The notes below the pieces were generated by a model, which had not been told where the DNA came from, made no database searches, and was given only the letters and a program-made list of their open reading frames with translations. From contig JANQJT010000266.1 of assembly GCA_028281485.1 (NCBI GenBank), forward strand, positions 1-14,067: DNA of 14,067 nt, in the 5' to 3' direction. This DNA comes from Phycisphaeraceae bacterium. GTDB taxonomy: Bacteria; Planctomycetota; Phycisphaerae; Phycisphaerales; Zrk34. Shown one piece after another: positions 7,189 to 12,545 of this stretch (positions are counted from its first letter, which is position 1; every line of letters begins with the position of its first letter). Both the position numbers and the translations under genes were made by a program.

Positions 7189-7215
7189 GGGGAAGCGAAC
7201 GAGAAAGAACGACAC

Positions 7216-8532
7216 ATGAGTAACGATTCAGGGAATAACGATCAGGGCAAGGGCGGCGACGGCGGAAGCGGATTCCGCGGCAAAAAGGTCACCACCTGCT
7301 CTTTCTGCGGCAAGACCAGCCGAGAAGTGGGCCCCATGGTCGAGGGCCCCAACGATGTCTACATCTGCGCCAACTGCGTAGACCTCTGCCAGAACATCTT
7401 CAAGCAGGAGCGGCGACGGGTCACCACCAACCGCCCCCTGTTCAACGCCGTCCCCACGCCCCGCCAGATCAAAGAGTTCATGGACCAGTACGTCATCGGC
7501 CAGGACCAGTCCAAGCGGTCGTTGGCCGTGGCCGTGCATAACCACTACAAGCGACTGATGGCCGCCGAGCAGAAGGCCGACAACGCCGTCGAACTCGAGA
7601 AGAGCAACGTCCTGCTCATCGGCCCCACCGGCACCGGCAAGACCCTGCTGGCCCGGACCATGGCACGCATCCTCAACGTCCCCTTCGCCATCGGCGACGC
7701 CACCACCCTCACCGAGGCCGGCTACGTCGGCGAAGACGTCGAGAACCTCCTGCTCAAGCTCCTGCAATCCGCCGACTACGACCTCGACGCCGCACAACGC
7801 GGCATCATCTACATCGACGAGGTCGACAAGATCGGCAAAACCAGCCAGAACGTCTCCATCACGCGCGACGTCTCCGGCGAGGGCGTGCAGCAGGCGCTGC
7901 TGAAGATGCTTGAGGGCACCGTCGCCAACGTGCCCCCGCAGGGCGGCCGCAAGCACCCCGAACAGCAGTACATCCAGATGGACACCAGCAACATCCTGTT
8001 CATCTGCGGCGGCGCGTTCGACGGCATCGAAGACATCATCCGCAAACGCCTGGGCTCACGCCGCATCGGCTTCGTCAGCGAGCAGGAGGACCACACCTCC
8101 GCCGAGGGCCGTGCCGAGGTACTCAGCCAGGTCATGCCCGACGACGTGCTCGAGTTCGGCCTGATCCCCGAGCTCATCGGCCGACTCCCCGTCATCACCC
8201 CACTGATGCCGCTGGACGAAGACGCGCTGATCAACATCCTCACCGTGCCGAAGAACGCGCTGACCCGTCAGTACCAACACTTCTTCGCGATGGAGGGCGC
8301 CGAGGTGGAGTTCACCGACGAGGCGCTGCACATCATCGCCCAACGCGCGATCGCCCGCGACACCGGCGCCCGCGCCCTGCGTGCGGTCATGGAAGAGGTC
8401 ATGCTCAACATGATGTACGACCTGCCGGACATGGAAAACGAGGGGCTGCGTTACATCATCGACGCCGACGCCGTCAACGGACACAAGTCCCTGGCCGAGC
8501 TCGACCAAGTGCAGAAGAAAGAGTCGGCCTAA
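7216..8532 (+). CDS. clpX: ATP-dependent Clp protease unfoldase subunit ClpX
   Basis: A 438-residue AAA+ protein, normal for the family. The start at 7216 (MSNDSGNND) is preferred to 7153 because the added 21 residues are not ClpX-like; GAGAAAGA at 7201-7208 is a weak ribosome-binding site. The N-terminal zinc domain has C28, C31, C51 and C54 (CSFC and CANC). Walker A is GPTGTGKT (136-143), pore loop 1 is GYVG (169-172), Walker B is YIDE (199-202), the RKH loop is at 245-247, the ClpP-docking IGF tripeptide is at 284-286, and sensor II is GARALR (384-389). All key residues are intact. ClpX unfolds tagged proteins and feeds them to ClpP in the cytosol. The intact IGF loop implies a ClpP partner, encoded outside this window. 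A strong terminator follows. Confidence 0.97.
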   Translation: MSNDSGNNDQGKGGDGGSGFRGKKVTTCSFCGKTSREVGPMVEGPNDVYICANCVDLCQNIFKQERRRVTTNRPLFNAVPTPRQIKEFMDQYVIGQDQSKRSLAVAVHNHYKRLMAAEQKADNAVELEKSNVLLIGPTGTGKTLLARTMARILNVPFAIGDATTLTEAGYVGEDVENLLLKLLQSADYDLDAAQRGIIYIDEVDKIGKTSQNVSITRDVSGEGVQQALLKMLEGTVANVPPQGGRKHPEQQYIQMDTSNILFICGGAFDGIEDIIRKRLGSRRIGFVSEQEDHTSAEGRAEVLSQVMPDDVLEFGLIPELIGRLPVITPLMPLDEDALINILTVPKNALTRQYQHFFAMEGAEVEFTDEALHIIAQRAIARDTGARALRAVMEEVMLNMMYDLPDMENEGLRYIIDADAVNGHKSLAELDQVQKKESA

Positions 8533-8614
8533 GCCTAACCCCCGACCCCCGGAAGCTCTACCCGGCCCCCGAAACGCACCGGCCCGAACCCATCCGCCCC
8601 ACTGATCGATTCAC

Positions 8615-8642
8615 ATCGCCCCGTATGCAGGGGCGATTTTTT
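8615..8642 (+). terminator. intrinsic terminator after clpX
   Basis: ATCGCCCC (8615-8622) pairs perfectly with GGGGCGAT (8630-8637), followed by TTTTTT ending at 8642. It sits 82 bases beyond the clpX stop and 13 bases before the end of the convergent glycosylase gene. Confidence 0.9.
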
Positions 8643-8654
8643 GGTTGGGCCCTG

Positions 8655-9236
8655 CTATGCGCCGGCCAATACGCATCTCACGCGCCGCCTCAAGGCCGGC
8701 AGGACGTCTCGCTCATACCACGGATTCTTTTTCAGCCAAATGTTATTGCGGGGTGAGGGGTGCGGCAGCACAACCCTGCGGGGCAAAAGCTCCGCGTGGG
8801 CGCGAGCCGCCTCGGTGATCGAACCAAACCGATCGGGCAGATAGCGCTCGATCGCGTAGCGGCCGATGATGACCGTGAGGCGCACCGCCGAGAACCGCTC
8901 GATCAACGCCGGATGCCAGAGCGGCGCACACTCGGGCCGCGGCGGCGCATCACCCGAACGGGCCTTTCCCGGATAACAGAACCCCATCGGCATCAACGCA
9001 ATCCGATCGGGGTCGTAAAACACCTCGTTGGTCACACCCAGCCAGTCGCGAAGGCGTTTGCCGCTGGGGTCGTCCCACGGGACCCCGCTGGTATGGGCCG
9101 CGAGCCCGGGGGCCTGGCCGATGATAAGAACGCGCGAGGTGACCGAACCCTGCAGCAGCGGGCGGGGCTCTTCGAGCAGACGCCCTTCGCATTCCCTGCA
9201 ACCGCGCACTTCCCGAAGCAGTTGGGGCAATTTCAT
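8655..9236 (-). CDS. uracil-DNA glycosylase superfamily protein, Fe-S type
   Basis: A 193-residue protein. The ATG at 9234-9236 is chosen because GAGGG (9244-9248) lies seven bases upstream and the 16-residue extension is not family-like. Motif A is GQAPG (40-44), followed by HTSGVPWDDPSGKRLRDWLG, and motif B is HPSPRN (159-164). Both are active-site loops of the superfamily. Four cysteines at 13, 16 (CREC), 87 (GFCYPGK) and 103 (PECAPLWHP) are placed like the 4Fe-4S ligands of family 4/5-type glycosylases. The enzyme would excise uracil or a related damaged base to start base-excision repair. It looks like a stand-alone gene between the clpX terminator and the tRNA region. Superfamily certain; exact subfamily and base preference not. 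Confidence 0.9.
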   Translation of the reverse strand: MKLPQLLREVRGCRECEGRLLEEPRPLLQGSVTSRVLIIGQAPGLAAHTSGVPWDDPSGKRLRDWLGVTNEVFYDPDRIALMPMGFCYPGKARSGDAPPRPECAPLWHPALIERFSAVRLTVIIGRYAIERYLPDRFGSITEAARAHAELLPRRVVLPHPSPRNNIWLKKNPWYERDVLPALRRRVRCVLAGA

Positions 9237-9746
9237 GTCGCAGCCCTCTACAAAGCAAACGGCATCGCCGACAAAAGACGGCACCGCATGTTATCCGATG
9301 TGTTTGACCGGCCGGAGATTCCCGCCGGTGAGCATAAGCCCTGACAAGCAATTCACGCGGGCCACGATGCGGCAAGTGCATGAATGGGATAGAGAGAGCC
9401 GTCTCATGACTCAAACGGCAGGCAATAAGAAGCGGCGCGGCTAGAACAGGACCAGACCGGTACCGTCGAGCGATAACTGCATGGGATCGCGGCGATCGCA
9501 ACGCGGTAAGACAAATTGACAGGCCGGGGTGTTCATGTGATCACGTGGCTTGGAACAAACCCGCCGGGGTTGACGGATACCTCCTGAAATGCTCGCCGCT
9601 GAGCCGAGGTTACACGGATCTTACGCAAGATCCGATGGATCGGATTCGAGCCCCCAGTTAACGCTTTTGACCCGGCGGGGATTGTGCGATAGCTTGTTCA
9701 AACTCGCCCGCGAGCGGGCCGATGGTATAGAAGACCTCAAGCCGAT
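9237..9746. other. gene-free stretch upstream of tRNA-Ser
   Basis: About 510 bases without a credible coding region; plus-strand frames here are shadows of the glycosylase gene, and the one minus-strand frame runs antisense to the tRNA. It contains two overlapping palindromes, GGATCTTACGCAAGATCC (9616-9633) and TCCGATGGATCGGA (9631-9644). It also contains a possible tRNA -10 box, TATAGA (9726-9731), 16 bases before the tRNA. Confidence 0.5.
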
Positions 9747-9837
9747 GGAGAGGTGGCCGAGCGGCTGAAGGCACCGGTTTGCTAAACCGGCGTAGGGGTA
9801 TACACCCCTACCGCGGGTTCGAATCCCGCCCTCTCCG
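9747..9837 (+). tRNA. tRNA-Ser(GCU)
   Basis: A complete class II cloverleaf. The acceptor GGAGAGG (9747-9753) pairs with CCTCTCC (9830-9836), and the discriminator is G9837. The anticodon stem CCGGT (9774-9778)/ACCGG (9786-9790) holds loop TTGCTAA, giving anticodon GCT (9781-9783) for serine AGC/AGU codons. The long variable arm (GTAGGGG/CCCCTAC) is diagnostic of serine. The T arm is GCGGG TTCGAAT CCCGC (9813-9829). CCA is not encoded. The accessory element begins at its 3' end. Confidence 0.97.
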
Positions 9838-9987
9838 CTTTTTGAAAATCTGAGTGAGTTCCGGGACTTGCGGCCCGCCGACGAATGAGCGTCGGCGGGT
9901 GCAGAGACTAGAAGCCTAGATTTTTCAACGTGTTGCCACGGTCCGCGTGGCGTGAACAACAGTTGGCGGGAAACCAGTTCAGGGTTC
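9836..9987 (+). repeat. left 152-bp inverted repeat
   Basis: Reverse complement of 13916-14067 with a single mismatch (A9912 against A13991) and no gaps. On the minus strand it encodes the recombinase C-terminus from the NPELVSRQL segment onward, but with no recombinase gene attached. It starts inside the last two bases of the tRNA and ends 16 bases from the NTPase stop codon. Confidence 0.97.
9874..9899. repeat. perfect 10-bp stem palindrome in the left repeat
   Basis: CCCGCCGACG (9874-9883) and CGTCGGCGGG (9890-9899) are perfectly complementary around AATGAG. The matching copy is at 14004-14029. There is no T tract in either direction, so a terminator is unlikely. It could be a recombinase-binding site or a relic hairpin. 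Confidence 0.8.
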
Positions 9988-10003
9988 ATTTGTTACAAAT
10001 TAC

Positions 10004-12307
10004 TTATTCAAACATGCTGCCGAACATTGCGATAATTTCCATGTCATCTGCGTCTGGGGTTTCGGGGCGGTCAATGTCACGCCAATCGTCATGTAATTCA
10101 TCGCAGTGCGCCTTCAGCTCTTCTTTCTGGTCATCAATTCTGTCGTATATATTACTTAGATTGACATGAAAAGTGTGTTCAAGTGATTTAACTGTTTCTG
10201 TAAGCTCATCCAATTCATATTCGTCATCGGCTTGGGTAATATCCCAATCAAACACCTCATCTGCATGTTTTTCAAGGTCGCTTCCAACTCGCTCGATAAG
10301 TTCCGTAGAAATTGTATCCGAGGTCACATCAATAAACTTCTCTAAAGCGATAAATTGTTCAAGCTCGTCGTATACATCAATGTTCTCGAACACCGTGCAT
10401 GCAGCACCTACTATTGATTTAACTGAAGATGATACTCCAGCAATGCTCTCTGCTGCAGTAATCACAGCAGCAATATCACCCATATTGGCTTTACTTTCTA
10501 CAAGCCTACGTTCTTGTTGTTGCAGTATGCCGAGTGCAATCATCGTAGCTTGTGGCGAAGGCATTTCGCTAGCCATTCTCAAGGCATGAGCTACATTCTG
10601 CTCGCAGGTTGTCGTAACAATGTTAAGGACTATTGTTGAACCATCAGCTTTAGTTCGCAAGACATGCCGCTTTGCTGTCCGCGATACTGTACGGATAGCC
10701 GCGGTTGCAACTGTCTCATCTGCCGCTCCCTCGCCAAGGTGGATTGGGTCGCGCTGATGTCGTGTCGCCTGAGGTGAAAAAACACCCCTAAACTGATCAT
10801 AGAATACAAGGCTTTCGCATAGAATGTCTGCTTGGTCGACATTGCTTGCTAGATGCTTTCCGAGAAAGTCACGGATTGATGGATTATGGAATGAAACAAC
10901 AATTACATCGCCGTTCCGCTCGCACCTCACAAAAGTACCTTCTAATTCTTCAAGAGCCACATCGAATTCATTGGCAGATCGTGCGACTCCATATGCTATG
11001 ACCTCTTGTATTCTGAATGCTTCAAATGCCTCACGCAAATCATTTAGATCTACTCCGCCATGGAATGAAAACAAAACCAACAGCATGCTGCGGGCGACCG
11101 GTGTTAGGTGATTGCGATACGCTTGCAACCAGAGCACGGTTGGATTGTCCAGCGTTGACAAAAAGAGAGTTGGGTATTCCGCTGCAGGACAGTCGCGCAC
11201 TTTATTTATGGCAGACATCCACTCGATGATGCGAGGCGAGTAATTGTTATGGTCAATAATTTTAAGTAAGGGATCTTTTCGGATTAAAGCTCGGCGATGA
11301 TCAATAGGAAGTTCGGAGAAATATAAATGATTAAGCAATATGTGTGCTCTGTTACGCCGAGTGTATGAATCCAGATTGATGATGCATTTGGCGTGGTCAA
11401 AATCGGCCGCCTGTAGCTTCTCATAAACATTGCGAGCCTGCTGGAGAATGTATTCTCGAGTGGTGAGGATAAATGTTGCGTGTTGATGCCTGCGAACATA
11501 GGAGATGAAATCAAGAATGGTCTGTTCTTCGTTTTTGTCGAGTTTGTCTTCCCAGCCCGTTTGTCCTAGAAAATCGTCATAGTAGAAAACCTGATTCTTC
11601 CCCGTCTTGAGAAGTTTAAATGCCTCACTAATATGGCTCCTAACCACGACGGGTTCATAGCCTAGTCGTATGTGCTCAAGAAGCATCATCTCTGCGAGAA
11701 ATGATTTTCCGATACCCGGAATACCAGAAATGATGCAGTATTTGTGGTCTTGGATAATTCTGATCGCGTCAGAAAAACTTTCGTTCTGTACGTAAAGATG
11801 GGCCTTCTGTTGTATGTCCTCGACGATTGCTAGCGTCTGATTGTACACATCACTATGTGTAATTCTCTCAAGAACCGAAGAGCTTGTAAGCCATAATTTG
11901 TAATGTTGACGCTCGATATCCGGATAGAGTCCAAGGAAGTTGTTCAGATCTTCTTGCCCAAATATATCGGAGTCACTGCGGCAGAACGGTTTGAATAGAT
12001 CCCCAATCTCTCGTTTATTGGAGGGTGAAAGTGGAACGGATGTGGCAACACAATAACGCTTGGGGGCGAGATCTTGGACTTTTGTGCGCTCTTTCTTAAG
12101 TGTGGCTAGCAAGCCACGGTATCCGGTATTGGCGTAATGCTTGCATTGCACAATAAGCGAGCCATCTTGTGCAGTGGCGTGTCGAAGATCTACTCCCTCA
12201 TCCTTGCCGGGCTTAAAAGACTCAAGAATGACGTTCAGTTTTTGTTGGAGCAGATCTCGAACAAGAATCTCAAAATCATATGGAGAGAGAGTTTTGAAGT
12301 CATACAT
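10004..12307 (-). CDS. Mrr-like nuclease fused to nSTAND3-like NTPase, putative defence protein
   Basis: A 767-residue protein starting at the ATG at 12305-12307. Residues ~8-115 form a restriction-endonuclease-like (Mrr) domain: E14 in FEILVRDLL, D40 in GKDEGVDLRH, and Q54-x-K56 in LIVQCKHY, the D-[Q/E]xK core. Residues ~165-390 form a STAND-type P-loop NTPase of the nSTAND3 kind: Walker A GIPGIGKS (195-202), Walker B VFYYDDF (240-246), a sensor-like LTTREYIL (281-288), and SYTRRNRAHILLNHLYFSEL. A winged-helix-like part follows with FHNPSIRDFL (473-482). Residues ~490-767 are a helical, increasingly acidic region of unknown kind, possibly the trigger sensor. Nuclease-STAND fusions are predicted bacterial conflict systems that cut DNA when a foreign signal is sensed. 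Codon and base use are AT-rich compared with the host. Defence function is inferred. Confidence 0.85.
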   Translation of the reverse strand: MYDFKTLSPYDFEILVRDLLQQKLNVILESFKPGKDEGVDLRHATAQDGSLIVQCKHYANTGYRGLLATLKKERTKVQDLAPKRYCVATSVPLSPSNKREIGDLFKPFCRSDSDIFGQEDLNNFLGLYPDIERQHYKLWLTSSSVLERITHSDVYNQTLAIVEDIQQKAHLYVQNESFSDAIRIIQDHKYCIISGIPGIGKSFLAEMMLLEHIRLGYEPVVVRSHISEAFKLLKTGKNQVFYYDDFLGQTGWEDKLDKNEEQTILDFISYVRRHQHATFILTTREYILQQARNVYEKLQAADFDHAKCIINLDSYTRRNRAHILLNHLYFSELPIDHRRALIRKDPLLKIIDHNNYSPRIIEWMSAINKVRDCPAAEYPTLFLSTLDNPTVLWLQAYRNHLTPVARSMLLVLFSFHGGVDLNDLREAFEAFRIQEVIAYGVARSANEFDVALEELEGTFVRCERNGDVIVVSFHNPSIRDFLGKHLASNVDQADILCESLVFYDQFRGVFSPQATRHQRDPIHLGEGAADETVATAAIRTVSRTAKRHVLRTKADGSTIVLNIVTTTCEQNVAHALRMASEMPSPQATMIALGILQQQERRLVESKANMGDIAAVITAAESIAGVSSSVKSIVGAACTVFENIDVYDELEQFIALEKFIDVTSDTISTELIERVGSDLEKHADEVFDWDITQADDEYELDELTETVKSLEHTFHVNLSNIYDRIDDQKEELKAHCDELHDDWRDIDRPETPDADDMEIIAMFGSMFE

Positions 12308-12545
12308 TGTTTATCTCTAGTAAAACAAAATGTTGATTGACATAAAATGTGTGTATAACTACATACCAAGCAATGCATGTGTGTCGGCTACAGTATGTCG
12401 AGCCCATTAGCATGCCCATACATTATGTGGTCATCTGAGTCTCACCCGCATATATGATACCTCTAACATGCTGTGGGCGTGTCTTGTATCTGTGATATAA
12501 TATGGCGCAATGAAGCCATTTCTGACGCTTCACGGAGGAAGCCAT
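12308..12545. promoter_or_regulatory. divergent promoter region of the NTPase and recombinase genes
   Basis: This AT-rich gap of 238 bases carries all upstream signals for both genes. A consensus -35 TTGACA is at 12337-12342 on the plus strand, but no good -10 is at the right spacing. On the minus strand TTGGTA and TTTTAT (12342-12347) are separated by 16 bases and could drive the NTPase gene. CCCATTAGCATG (12403-12414) and CATGCTGTGGG are imperfect inverted copies and may be an operator. Confidence 0.4.
12496..12501 (+). promoter_or_regulatory. extended -10 promoter of the recombinase
   Basis: TGATATAAT contains a perfect TATAAT (12496-12501) preceded by the TGn extension (12493-12495), which can replace a -35 box. 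A start near 12508 leaves a leader of about 38 bases. That leader contains a 6-bp hairpin (TGAAGC/GCTTCA) just before the ribosome-binding site GGAGGA (12534-12539). Confidence 0.6.

Noticed and set aside
7228..7956. 242-residue minus-strand frame opposite clpX
   Set aside because: Shadow of clpX codon bias; all ClpX motifs lie on the plus strand.
9028..9444. 138-residue plus-strand frame opposite and beyond the glycosylase gene
   Set aside because: Mostly antisense to the glycosylase gene; the part beyond it shows no codon bias or family motif.
9621..9989. 122-residue minus-strand open frame across tRNA-Ser containing GEGGIRTRG
   Set aside because: It is the recombinase C-terminal remnant in the left repeat read through the antisense strand of the tRNA. 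GGIRTRG is a familiar false peptide of antisense tRNA-Ser. It has no gene start of its own.
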